Source: Bacillota bacterium (GTDB lineage Bacteria > Bacillota > Clostridia > Peptostreptococcales > Anaerovoracaceae). Taken from it: DNA of 37,545 nucleotides. The stretch spans positions 1-37,545 of the forward strand of contig JAQXSU010000129.1 in assembly GCA_029219125.1 (NCBI GenBank), in the 5' to 3' direction. Below are positions 1 through 7,197 of the stretch, piece by piece (the first letter of the stretch is position 1; every line of letters begins with the position of its first letter). The translations under genes and the position numbers were made by a program. The notes beneath the pieces were generated by a model. The model did no database searches, had not been told where the DNA came from, and saw only the letters and a program-made list of their open reading frames with translations.

Positions 1-1
1 C

Positions 2-379
2 TGCAAGGCACGGTGCGTGAAGCTGGTGGAGAATGAAGAAGGACGGCTGCTGCCGGTTATCGATGAGCGGGGCTGCAATAAATGCAATGCCTGCAGACTC
101 TACTGCCCGCTGTTTAACCCGGTGGATCTGCCGGATTTTGACGACTGGTATGAGTTTAACGAAGAATATTACAAGCGGGATATGCCGCCGGTTTACCGGC
201 AGACCATGCGCAGCGCGAAGACGGGACAGCATACGGAGTTTGTGGGAACCCTGTGCCAGATTGCGGCACTGAAATCCCTGATGGGAGACCGTCTGCGGCC
301 GAATCTGGTGATCTATCCGATGATCTGCACCGAAGAGACCCGGGAAAAGTACGGATGCCGGGAGTGTGCATTTTATTAA
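2..379 (+). CDS. FrhB-like [4Fe-4S] iron-sulfur protein, C-terminal part (5' cut by window)
   Basis: The reading frame is open from the window edge, so the true start lies upstream. A CxxxC remnant at the edge and the string CNKCNACRLYCP (CxxCxxCxxxCP) give two ferredoxin-type [4Fe-4S] clusters. The later segment FVGTLCQIAALKSLMG matches the 'GTPCQ(I/V)AGLK' motif of the F420 hydrogenase/dehydrogenase beta-subunit (FrhB) family. These proteins are flavin/FeS electron-transfer or reductase subunits. Full-length members carry an SSGG-containing segment of roughly 80 residues between ferredoxin and GTPCQ, plus a long C-terminal part. Both are missing here, and the protein stops just after the position of the family's ICHG motif, which reads ICTE. 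It is either a miniature relative or a decaying remnant. The family link is fairly clear but the function is unknown. Confidence 0.6.
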   Translation, partial: CKARCVKLVENEEGRLLPVIDERGCNKCNACRLYCPLFNPVDLPDFDDWYEFNEEYYKRDMPPVYRQTMRSAKTGQHTEFVGTLCQIAALKSLMGDRLRPNLVIYPMICTEETREKYGCRECAFY

Positions 380-388
380 GTTTTTCTA

Positions 389-417
389 TTGACAAGTGTA
401 TATGAATGTTATATAGT
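389..417 (+). promoter_or_regulatory. Sigma-A-type promoter of the gntR-ABC operon
   Basis: The -35 box TTGACA (389-394), a 17-bp spacer and the -10 box TATAGT (412-417) give a near-consensus vegetative promoter. Transcription would start near 424, inside the palindrome at 413-441, and the GGAGG ribosome binding site at 453-457 serves the ATG at 466. Confidence 0.8.
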
Positions 418-441
418 GTACTTATCCAATAAGTACACTAT
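413..441 (+). promoter_or_regulatory. Palindromic operator overlapping the -10 box (probable GntR/YtrA autoregulatory site)
   Basis: A perfect inverted repeat has 13-bp arms ATAGTGTACTTAT (413-425) and ATAAGTACACTAT (429-441), separated by CCA. It overlaps the -10 box and the predicted start site of the operon whose first gene encodes a GntR repressor. YtrA-type regulators usually repress their own ABC-transporter operons from such AGTGTA...TACACT sites. No T-run follows the repeat, so it is not an intrinsic terminator. Assignment to the adjacent regulator is inference. Confidence 0.7.
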
Positions 442-465
442 TGTTTTTCCCGGGAGGTATATTTA

Positions 466-849
466 ATGGATATCATTATCAGCAATACATCCAGCACGCC
501 CATCTACGAGCAGATCACCTCGCAGGTGAAGGCACAGGTCATGGACGGCACTCTGAAGCCGGGGGACTCCATCCCCTCCATGCGCGCCCTGGCGAAATCC
601 CTTCACATCAGCGTCATCACGGTGCAGCGGGCCTATGAAGACCTGCAGAAGGACGGCTTCATCGAGACAGCCGTGGGAAAGGGCAGCTTCATTTCCGCTG
701 CCGGTTCCGACTTCTGGCAGGAAGAGCAGCAGCGCATGGCCGAAGAACACCTGGCGAAGGCCGCTGACATCGGACGGAAATGCGGCATCAGTCTGGCGAA
801 GATGAAGGAACTGCTGGAACTGTTTTATGAGGAGGATTCAGATTTATGA
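466..849 (+). CDS. GntR-family transcriptional regulator, YtrA subfamily
   Basis: The protein is 127 residues. Residues 1-75 form a GntR winged helix-turn-helix with the family hallmark 'PIYEQI...G.LKPGDSIPSMRALAKSL.IS..TVQRAY..L...GFI', ending in a wing with GKGSF. Only about 50 residues follow, and this lack of a ligand-binding effector domain is characteristic of the YtrA subfamily. These proteins repress ABC-transporter operons and respond to cell-envelope stress or antibiotics in some species. The start ATG is set by GGAGG nine nucleotides upstream. The stop codon overlaps the start of the ATPase gene (ATGA), so the three genes are translationally coupled. A perfect palindrome on the promoter is its likely target. 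Confidence 0.92.
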   Translation: MDIIISNTSSTPIYEQITSQVKAQVMDGTLKPGDSIPSMRALAKSLHISVITVQRAYEDLQKDGFIETAVGKGSFISAAGSDFWQEEQQRMAEEHLAKAADIGRKCGISLAKMKELLELFYEEDSDL

Positions 850-1724
850 ATACCATTTCGAATACAGCAAATGCGCTGGAGATTCGCGGTCTGCGGAAAG
901 ACTTCGGCGATTTCAGTCTGCAGGATGTGGACCTGACCGTACCTGCCGGATCGGTGGTGGGCCTGATCGGAGAAAACGGCGCAGGCAAGACCACCACCAT
1001 TAAGACCGCCATGGAGCTGCTTCACAGAGACAGCGGCAGCGTGAAGTTTTACGGAAAAGAGCTGGCGGAGGATCCCAACGGCATCCGTGAGAAAATCAGC
1101 GTGGTTTTCGACACGCCCCATTTCAGCCCGAATCTGAACATGAAACATGCGGAAGCCATCTGCAGTTCCATCTACCGCAGCTGGGACCATCAGACGTGGG
1201 AAACCTGCATGCGGAAGTTCAATCTGCCGCAGAAAAAACCGCTGAAGGACTTCAGCAAGGGCATGAAGATGAAGTTTAATCTGGCAGTGGGCCTGTCTCA
1301 CCATGCCAGCCTGCTGATCCTTGACGAACCCACATCGGGCCTGGATCCCGTCATGCGGGACGACATACTGGACATTTTCCTGGACTTCATGCAGGACGAA
1401 AGCCATGCGATTCTGCTGTCCTCCCATATCACAACCGACCTGGAAAAGATCGCAGACTACATCGCATTCCTCCACGAAGGGAAACTGATCTTCTGCCTGC
1501 CGAAGGACCAGCTGCTGTACCAGTACGGCGTGATACGGTGCAGTCGGTCGGATTTTGCAAAGATCCGTCCGGAAGACATGGTGGCATGGCGCATGGAAGA
1601 CTACCAGTGCAGCGTGCTGACGTGCGACCGGCAGGGGGCCGGAAGGAGATATCCGGAGCTGGTCATCGATGCACCGACCATCGAAGAGATCATGCTGTTT
1701 TATGTGAAAGGAGAGCGGAAATGA
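846..1724 (+). CDS. ABC transporter ATP-binding protein (drug/lantibiotic-exporter type)
   Basis: This 292-residue nucleotide-binding subunit has Walker A GENGAGKTT (42-50), signature FSKGM (136-140) in place of LSGGQ, Walker B LLILDEP (156-162) and an H-loop in LSSH. The Q-loop position reads VFDTPHF, a variant common in the YtrB/EcsA-like ATPases paired with GntR regulators. It probably energises export by the permease encoded next. Substrates of this group include peptide antibiotics or remain unknown. It overlaps the regulator by 4 nt (ATGA) and the permease by 4 nt (ATGA), so the three form one tight operon. Confidence 0.93.
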   Translation: MNTISNTANALEIRGLRKDFGDFSLQDVDLTVPAGSVVGLIGENGAGKTTTIKTAMELLHRDSGSVKFYGKELAEDPNGIREKISVVFDTPHFSPNLNMKHAEAICSSIYRSWDHQTWETCMRKFNLPQKKPLKDFSKGMKMKFNLAVGLSHHASLLILDEPTSGLDPVMRDDILDIFLDFMQDESHAILLSSHITTDLEKIADYIAFLHEGKLIFCLPKDQLLYQYGVIRCSRSDFAKIRPEDMVAWRMEDYQCSVLTCDRQGAGRRYPELVIDAPTIEEIMLFYVKGERK

Positions 1725-2359
1725 AGGGGCTTATTCTAAAAGATATCTGCAATCAGCTGGGGCAGCTGAAGGCATTCGCCATGATGCTTGTGATTTTTAT
1801 CGTCTGTTTCGCTACTTCGTCGGAAGGCACGCTGATTATCATGTGCGCGGTGTACGCCACGGTGATGGTCATCAGCAATCTGGCTATGGACGAATCCTGT
1901 CAGTGGGAAATTTTCGCCCTGACCATGCCGGTGACCCGGCGTCAGCTTGTCCTCGCAAAATATATCGTCGCCATTTTCTATGCGCTGCTGGGGATTGTGG
2001 TGGGTACGGTGGCTACGCTGGCAATCCGGCTGTTTGGCATTAGTTCGGGAGAAGCAACCCTCTGGGAGCTGCTGCAGATTTCCCTGATCGGTATCGTCAT
2101 CGCGGCTATTTTCATCGCCCTGCTGCTGCCGGTGGACTTCAAGTACGGCGTGCAGAAGGGACGCCTGGTGCTCTTCGGCGTGGCGGCCTTCATCGGCGGA
2201 GGCGGCGTGCTGCTGTCCGGAAAAGAAGAGATGCTGGACGGCTTCTTCCGCCGGTTCAGCGGCACAGCCGACGGGCTGTTTTTCGGTGCGCTGACGCTGC
2301 TGCTGCTTCTGATTTCCTTCACCATCAGCAGCCGGATCATGGAAAAGAAGGAATTCTGA
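1721..2359 (+). CDS. ABC-2-type membrane permease of the GntR-linked exporter
   Basis: The ATG at 1721 overlaps the ATPase stop and has GGAGAG nearby, giving 212 residues starting MKGLILKD. The longer frame from 1538 is only overlap with the ATPase gene. The protein is very hydrophobic, with about six membrane segments. The early stretch 'KDICNQLGQLK' followed by a helix, and the conserved MDESCQWEIFALTMPVTR-type segment, fit the ABC-2 membrane family 5 (ABC2_membrane_5) of two-component exporters. It forms the channel partner of the preceding ATPase. The substrate cannot be read from the sequence. Confidence 0.88.
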   Translation: MKGLILKDICNQLGQLKAFAMMLVIFIVCFATSSEGTLIIMCAVYATVMVISNLAMDESCQWEIFALTMPVTRRQLVLAKYIVAIFYALLGIVVGTVATLAIRLFGISSGEATLWELLQISLIGIVIAAIFIALLLPVDFKYGVQKGRLVLFGVAAFIGGGGVLLSGKEEMLDGFFRRFSGTADGLFFGALTLLLLLISFTISSRIMEKKEF

Positions 2360-2369
2360 CCGGAACCTC

Positions 2370-2398
2370 TTCCTTTCAGGATGATTCTGTGATACAAT
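2370..2398 (+). promoter_or_regulatory. Possible extended -10 promoter for the dynamin-like gene
   Basis: TGA-TACAAT (2390-2398) is an extended -10 (TGn-TATAAT-like). The -35 position 17 bp upstream holds only TTCCTT (2370-2375). The element runs into the 5' arm of the preceding terminator. The same TGTGATAnAATA core recurs at 3796-3807 and, as TGTGATATAATA, at 20725-20737. Confidence 0.4.
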
Positions 2399-2429
2399 AC
2401 CTTTGGTCATTGGACCGAAGGTATTTTTT
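2396..2429 (+). terminator. Intrinsic terminator of the gntR-ABC operon
   Basis: The arms AATACCTTTGGTC (2396-2408) and GACCGAAGGTATT (2413-2425) pair over 13 bp with one G-U pair around an ATTG loop. A run of T (2424-2429) follows. Confidence 0.85.
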
Positions 2430-2466
2430 ATAGAAATATTTCATGGAAACAGGTAAGGAAAAAAGA

Positions 2467-3753
2467 ATGGGTGAAAATATACTGGAAAAAGTGAAACAGC
2501 TGGAAACGCTGTTCAGCAAATATGAAATCACAGGCAGGGAGCTGATGCAGGTCCGTACCCTGGCAGAAAAGATAGAAAAGCAGGAAATGACTGTCTCCGT
2601 CATCGGTCAGTTCAAACGGGGAAAGAGCACCCTGGTAAACGGCATTCTGGGGGATAAGGTGATGCCGGTGGGCATCGTGCCGGTGACTGCCGTGGTGACC
2701 ACCGTGAAGTACGGTGAGGAAAAGACCGCGAGAGTGCATTTTGAGAATGGGGCGGTGGTGACCTGCGGCTTCGATGACATCGGTGGATATATCAATGAGC
2801 AGGAAAATCAGGACAACCGTCTCGGCGTTTCCCGGGTGGAGCTTTCGGTGCCGGCGAACTTCCTGAAGACGGGGATCACCCTGGTGGACACGCCGGGCGT
2901 GGGCTCGGTCCATCAGAAAAACTCCGACGCAGCATACGCCTTCGTGAAGGAGAGCGATGCGGTGATTTTTCTGCTGTCGGTGGACAGCCCCATCAACCAG
3001 ATCGAGATTGACTTCCTCGAGAAGACCCGGGCGTTTGCCTCGAAATTCTATTTCGCCGTCAATAAGGCGGACATCGTGGACGAAGAAGATCTGGAGGCCT
3101 ACCTGACCTACTGCCGCCGGCTCATCGCCAAACTGATGGAAGTGGACGAAATACAGCTGTTTGCCGTCAGTGCGAAGAAACAGACCGGCCTCACCGAACT
3201 GGAAGAAGCGGTGGAGCGGGACTGCCGGCAGAAGGCGGCGGACATCATACAGGCGTCTGTGCGGCTGAAGCTGCGGGACATCGTCCAGAGTGCGCTGAAT
3301 CAGATCACCCTGTACCGGACTGCTCTCAGCATGACCGGGGACGAATTCGAAGAAAAGTTCGATCAGATGCACCAGACCTTTACGGCGGTGCAGGAAGAGG
3401 CGGCAGCCTTCGGGCAGGAGTTTGCCGGAAACGGAGCCATGCTCCAGGCTCAGCTGAACCAGTTCAAGAACCAGCTTTCGGACAAAGTACAGCAGCTGTT
3501 TGGCATCGAGTACCATTATGATCTGCCGGAGGTGGAGCTAGACGAAACGGCAGTGGGCAGCGACCTGGATCAGGCGGTGTTCCTCCAGCAGACCGAAAGG
3601 CTGTGCGAAGATCTGTCCCGAACGCTGAACACCATCTTTATGTACCGGGAAGAAAACGCCTATACGGTGGTGCGCCGCATCAACGACCTGAACCGGCTGG
3701 TGCGGAGCCTGGCACGGATGCGCAGCGAGCTGGCAGCAGAACCGGCAGAATAG
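2467..3753 (+). CDS. Dynamin-family GTPase
   Basis: The chosen ATG at 2467 has AAGGA seven nt upstream. The in-frame ATG at 2443 has no ribosome binding site. The product is 428 residues. The GTPase domain carries G1 GQFKRGKST (47-55), G3 DTPGVGS (141-147), G4 NKAD (199-202) and a G5-like SAK near residue 220, the pattern of the Dynamin_N family. The remainder is an alpha-helical stalk-like region. Bacterial dynamin-like proteins bind or remodel membranes and are typically 550 residues or longer. This one is short and has no obvious hydrophobic paddle. It stands alone between two terminator/promoter regions, so the partner is unknown. The family call is strong but the role is not. Confidence 0.88.
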   Translation: MGENILEKVKQLETLFSKYEITGRELMQVRTLAEKIEKQEMTVSVIGQFKRGKSTLVNGILGDKVMPVGIVPVTAVVTTVKYGEEKTARVHFENGAVVTCGFDDIGGYINEQENQDNRLGVSRVELSVPANFLKTGITLVDTPGVGSVHQKNSDAAYAFVKESDAVIFLLSVDSPINQIEIDFLEKTRAFASKFYFAVNKADIVDEEDLEAYLTYCRRLIAKLMEVDEIQLFAVSAKKQTGLTELEEAVERDCRQKAADIIQASVRLKLRDIVQSALNQITLYRTALSMTGDEFEEKFDQMHQTFTAVQEEAAAFGQEFAGNGAMLQAQLNQFKNQLSDKVQQLFGIEYHYDLPEVELDETAVGSDLDQAVFLQQTERLCEDLSRTLNTIFMYREENAYTVVRRINDLNRLVRSLARMRSELAAEPAE

Positions 3754-3776
3754 AAAAAATCTTTCCTTTCAGGGGG

Positions 3777-3805
3777 TTACATAATATCAGACTTTGTGAT
3801 AGAAT
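3777..3805 (+). promoter_or_regulatory. Promoter of the cobalamin-riboswitch operon
   Basis: TTACAT (3777-3782), a 17-bp spacer and TAGAAT (3800-3805), with an upstream TG (3797-3798), form an extended -10 promoter. A start near 3812 would place the whole riboswitch in the leader. Confidence 0.6.
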
Positions 3806-3831
3806 AAGAGCGGTATGAGAACTGAAAATTC

Positions 3832-4009
3832 TTTTCATGTTCTTTCTTTCCGGTATCTGCCGGATCGAGAGCTAAGAGGGAAGCAGGTGAGATTCCTGCA
3901 CGGTACCCGCCGCTGTATGGGAGGAGTTCCGGCCGGATGCCACTGGAAACGCAGTTTCCGGGAAGGTGGTCGGGATGATGATACCTGAGTCAGAAGACCT
4001 GCATGAAAA
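3832..4009 (+). promoter_or_regulatory. Cobalamin (AdoCbl-type) riboswitch aptamer
   Basis: The conserved order of the cobalamin riboswitch is visible: GGGAAGCAGGTG, CCTGCACGGT, CCCGCCGCTGTA, the core B12-box GCCACTG (3939-3945), GGGAAGG, then GATGATACCTGAGTCAG and AAGACCTGC near the 3' end. The outer helix P1 can form between TTTTCATG (3832-3839) and CATGAAAA (4002-4009). Corrinoid binding normally lowers expression of downstream transport or synthesis genes. It is followed at 4062 by an intrinsic terminator and then by an importer operon, so the operon is almost certainly B12-repressed. The exact corrinoid form sensed is not readable. Confidence 0.93.
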
Positions 4010-4061
4010 AACTGTAGGCCGCGGTGACTCGGCTGAATCAGAGAAAAGCATTGAAAAAACG

Positions 4062-4089
4062 GGCTGCAGCTTTTGCTGCAGCCTTTTTT
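4062..4089 (+). terminator. Riboswitch expression-platform terminator
   Basis: A perfect stem GGCTGCAGC (4062-4070) / GCTGCAGCC (4075-4083) has a TTTT loop and is followed by six T. It lies between the aptamer and the first gene, so it is the attenuator that ligand-bound aptamer would allow to form. Confidence 0.9.
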
Positions 4090-4118
4090 AAACGGGGAAA
4101 GCAGCATCGGAGGGTAAC

Positions 4119-4988
4119 ATGGACGAAAAAGAACTGGAAAAGCAGCTGAAAAGAAAGAAACTGCGAAAATACATTATACTTGCCCTGGCAGCTGCCATGG
4201 CAGTTTACGGCATCGTACACCTGACCGTGGAGGGAAAGGATGCAAAGCTGGCTGACGGACAGGGAAACCTTCCGGTGGCAGAAAGCCTGACTGCGGACGG
4301 AGACGCTGACAACAGCAGGTCAGAGACAGAAGAAAACGGAAAGAACGAAGAAGGCAGCGATGCGGAAGACGAGACTGCTTCCGGGCAGAAGGATGAGAAA
4401 ACAGAAACTAAGGGCAGTGCTTCCGGAAGCAGCGGATCAGAATCTGCGAAAAAAGATCCTGCCGGAAGCAAGGATGCCGGCGGCAAGACTTCACAGGAGC
4501 TGAAGGTTGACAACAGTGAAGATCCTACGGCTTCCAACAGCGGCAACAGCGCGTATCGGCCGAAGGAGCCGGAGAATGTGACGGTGACCATCAGCATCAG
4601 TTGTGCGACCCTGGCCGGTGACATGAGCAAGCTGGAAAATCCGGCGATCCGGGATTACATTCCGGAGGACGGGTGGATCCTGAAAACCGTGTCTTACGCA
4701 GGGACGACAGAGAACACCGTGTTTGATGTGCTCAACACCGTCTGCAGGAACAATGACATACAGCTGGAATTCAGCTATACGCCGCTGTATGAATCCAATT
4801 ATATTGAAGGTATCAATTATCTGTATGAGTTTGACGGCGGAAACCAGTCCGGGTGGATGTACAAGGTGAACGGATGGTTCCCGAATTACGGCTGTTCTTC
4901 CTATTATCTCAGCGACGGGGATGTGATCGAATGGGTCTATACCTGTGATCTGGGAAAAGATGTGGGAGACAATTCCATGGCAGAGTGA
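4119..4988 (+). CDS. Membrane-anchored DUF4430 (transcobalamin beta-domain-like) protein
   Basis: The protein is 289 residues with GGAGGG ahead of the ATG. Residues 1-17 are charged, 18-36 form one membrane helix, and no cleavage site is apparent, so it is probably an N-terminal anchor. Residues 40-150 are a low-complexity Ser/Glu/Lys/Gly-rich spacer. Residues 150-280 form a DUF4430 domain, with hallmarks such as SGWMYKVNGWFPNYG and LSDGDVIEWVYT. DUF4430 is the family of the C-terminal beta domain of intrinsic factor and transcobalamin. First in a B12-riboswitch ECF operon, it is inferred to bind corrinoids, or the neighbouring toroid protein, outside the membrane and deliver them to the S component. 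The domain call is strong and the binding role is inferred. Confidence 0.85.
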   Translation: MDEKELEKQLKRKKLRKYIILALAAAMAVYGIVHLTVEGKDAKLADGQGNLPVAESLTADGDADNSRSETEENGKNEEGSDAEDETASGQKDEKTETKGSASGSSGSESAKKDPAGSKDAGGKTSQELKVDNSEDPTASNSGNSAYRPKEPENVTVTISISCATLAGDMSKLENPAIRDYIPEDGWILKTVSYAGTTENTVFDVLNTVCRNNDIQLEFSYTPLYESNYIEGINYLYEFDGGNQSGWMYKVNGWFPNYGCSSYYLSDGDVIEWVYTCDLGKDVGDNSMAE

Positions 4989-5007
4989 AAATGAAAGGAA
5001 GGAAAAT

Positions 5008-6285
5008 ATGATGAAGAAAAAAGCAATCTCCATACTTCTGATTCTGGCTCTGGTGCTGACACTGTGTCTGGGCAGTATCGGCAGCGTATCGGCTGCCTCC
5101 TACAGCGGAACGAAGACCATCATGGAAAAGATCGGCAGCAGTCTGTATGCGAAAGTGAAAACACCGGCATTCGGCTCCATCGGCGGAGAGTGGCTCATGT
5201 ACGGCTTCGCAGAAGCGGGCTTCAAGCTGCCGGATACTTATGTGAAGTCCTATCAGCAGACCGTGGAACAGGCGCTGGAGGACGGATACCGGGGACAGAA
5301 GGGAATTCTCCATGACAGAAAATATACGGAGTATTCCCGGGTCATCATCGCATATTCCGCACTGGGGCTGGATCCGACCAATATCAGCGGATATAACATG
5401 GTGGAGAAGCTTGCGGATTTTGAGAAGGTTATCTGGCAGGGAATCAACGGACCGATCTGGGCACTGCGGGCCCTGGACAGCGGAGACTACTCGGTTCCAA
5501 AGGTCAGCGGAATCGAGAATGTGACGACCCGCCAGAAGCTGGTGGACTATATCCTGGAAAACCAGCTGTCGGACGGCGGCTGGGATCTCGGCGGCAAAAC
5601 GGCGGATCCGGATCTGACGGCCATGGCACTGGAATCACTGGCGCCGTATTATCAGCAGACGAAGGTAAAGAAGGCCATGGACAGCGCTATCAGCTGCTTA
5701 TCGAAGATGCAGCAGGCAGACGGCGGCTATGCCAGCGTCGGCACCGCCAATCTGGAAAGCTGTGCCCAGGTGGTCAGTGCACTGTCCAATGTGGGGATCA
5801 ACGTCAATGCGGACAGCAGATTTAAGAAAAACGGCAAGTCGGTCCTCGATGCCATGCTGACCTATTACGATGAAAAAGAAGGCGGCTTCCGCCATGTGAA
5901 TTCAGCCGGCGGCGGGTATGAACCTGTCGTAAATCAGATGGCGACAGAGCAGGGCTATTACGCTCTGGCACAGTATTTTGAGAATGTACCGGGTCAGATT
6001 ACCGATGTGAAAGTGTCCAGCCCGAAGGCGAAAAATCTGAAGGTATCATGGACCAGTCAGAAAACGGCAGACGGCTATCAGATCGTGATTGCGTCCAACA
6101 GCAGCTTTACGAAATCCGTGAAGAAAACGACGGTATCGGCCGGCACTGCCAAAACCCGGACGAAAACCATCTCCGGCATGACGAAAGGAAAAACATATTA
6201 TGTGAAAGTACGTGCATATAAGACTGTAAACGGCAGGAAGGTGTACGGACTGTACAGCAGCGTGAAGAAAGTGACTGTAAAATAG
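5008..6285 (+). CDS. Secreted alpha/alpha-toroid protein with C-terminal fibronectin type III domain
   Basis: The start ATG at 5008 has GGAAGG upstream (5011 is also an ATG), giving 425 residues. Residues 1-30 are a signal peptide (MMKKKA, hydrophobic core, cleavage after VSA-A). Residues 35-330 contain repeats with DGGW, DGGY and EGGF turns, typical of the prenyltransferase/terpene-cyclase alpha6/alpha6 toroid. That superfamily also contains the alpha domain of transcobalamin and intrinsic factor. Residues 335-425 are a fibronectin type III domain ending in YSSVKKVTVK. There is no sortase motif. No DxDD cyclase motif was noticed, so an enzymatic terpene role is unlikely. With the adjacent DUF4430 protein it would make up both halves of a transcobalamin-like corrinoid binder; this is inference from domain content and the riboswitch. 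Confidence 0.82.
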   Translation: MMKKKAISILLILALVLTLCLGSIGSVSAASYSGTKTIMEKIGSSLYAKVKTPAFGSIGGEWLMYGFAEAGFKLPDTYVKSYQQTVEQALEDGYRGQKGILHDRKYTEYSRVIIAYSALGLDPTNISGYNMVEKLADFEKVIWQGINGPIWALRALDSGDYSVPKVSGIENVTTRQKLVDYILENQLSDGGWDLGGKTADPDLTAMALESLAPYYQQTKVKKAMDSAISCLSKMQQADGGYASVGTANLESCAQVVSALSNVGINVNADSRFKKNGKSVLDAMLTYYDEKEGGFRHVNSAGGGYEPVVNQMATEQGYYALAQYFENVPGQITDVKVSSPKAKNLKVSWTSQKTADGYQIVIASNSSFTKSVKKTTVSAGTAKTRTKTISGMTKGKTYYVKVRAYKTVNGRKVYGLYSSVKKVTVK

Positions 6286-7197
6286 ATGAAAGAAATTCTG
6301 AAACAGGGACTGGGGGAAAGCAGCAGTTTTGCATCATTCCATCCCGCCGTAAACTTCATATATTTCGCCATTGTCATCGGGATTACCATGTTCAGCATGG
6401 ATCCGGTGTTTCTGGCTGCGACGCTGGCTGCGGGGTGGTTCTGGTCTCTGGTGCTTTCCGGAAAGAAAGCGCTGAAGTTCAATCTTCTGCTGACATTGCC
6501 CATCGTAATCGTCATGGCTGTGGTAAATACATTGTTCACCCATAACGGAGCGACGGTGCTGTTTTACCTCAACGGCGGCAGAATCACCCTGGAGGCCTTC
6601 CTGTACGGGCTGGCTGCAGCTGCCATGATTTCGGCGGTCATTATCTGGTTTTCCTGCTTCAATGTGGTCATGACGTCGGATAAATTTATTTATCTGTTCG
6701 GAAAGGCGGCGCCTGTGCTGGGACTGACCCTTTCCATGGTGTTCCGGTTTCTGCCGCTTCTCAAAACCCGCTATCAGGAGATCTCCATGGGGCAGAAGTG
6801 TATGGGACGTCATGGGCAGAAAGGGCTCCTGGCCAGGGCAAGGCAGACGGTGAAGGAGGTTTCCATACTGATTTCCTGGTCCCTGGAGGCATCCATTGAA
6901 ACATCAGACTCTATGGAAGCGCGAGGATATGGTCTGCCGGGGAGGACAAGCTTTCATCTGTTCCGGTTTACTCACAGGGACAGAAATCTGCTGCTTGCAC
7001 TGCTGGCAGCAGGGCTTCCGGCGGCGGCCGGATGCATGGCGGGGCTGACCTCGATTTATTATTATCCTAAAATTGCACTTTCATGGGAACCGCTGAAGTT
7101 TGCGGTGCTGGCAAGTTACATCATATTGCTTCTGCTGCCCGCTGTGATTGATTTATCAGGAGAAAAGAAATGGCAAGCATACAAATCCGAAATCTGA
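6286..7197 (+). CDS. ecfT: ECF transporter transmembrane coupling subunit EcfT (CbiQ-like)
   Basis: The 303-residue protein starts with the ATG directly after the previous stop codon. Five or so hydrophobic segments surround a cytoplasmic region, with the coupling motif SMEARGYG near residue 210 (the A-R-G motif that docks into the ATPases). It links the substrate-binding S component to the fused ATPase encoded downstream. It overlaps the ATPase gene by 28 nt, indicating translational coupling. In a B12-controlled operon this T subunit is likely dedicated to corrinoid uptake rather than shared. Confidence 0.92.
   Translation: MKEILKQGLGESSSFASFHPAVNFIYFAIVIGITMFSMDPVFLAATLAAGWFWSLVLSGKKALKFNLLLTLPIVIVMAVVNTLFTHNGATVLFYLNGGRITLEAFLYGLAAAAMISAVIIWFSCFNVVMTSDKFIYLFGKAAPVLGLTLSMVFRFLPLLKTRYQEISMGQKCMGRHGQKGLLARARQTVKEVSILISWSLEASIETSDSMEARGYGLPGRTSFHLFRFTHRDRNLLLALLAAGLPAAAGCMAGLTSIYYYPKIALSWEPLKFAVLASYIILLLLPAVIDLSGEKKWQAYKSEI

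Noticed and set aside
1538-1720. A longer N-terminus for the ABC permease
   Set aside because: This part overlaps the ATPase C-terminus in another frame. The ATG at 1721 with a 4-nt overlap gives the normal family start.
2428-3516. A 362-codon antisense frame opposite the dynamin-like gene, and similar ones at 8855-9991 and 23249-24535
   Set aside because: All mirror genuine + strand genes with clear motifs, have no ribosome binding sites and show no domain. They are shadows.
3835-4107. Open frames on the minus strand in the cobalamin leader
   Set aside because: The region is explained by the riboswitch and its terminator, and the frames show no protein family features.
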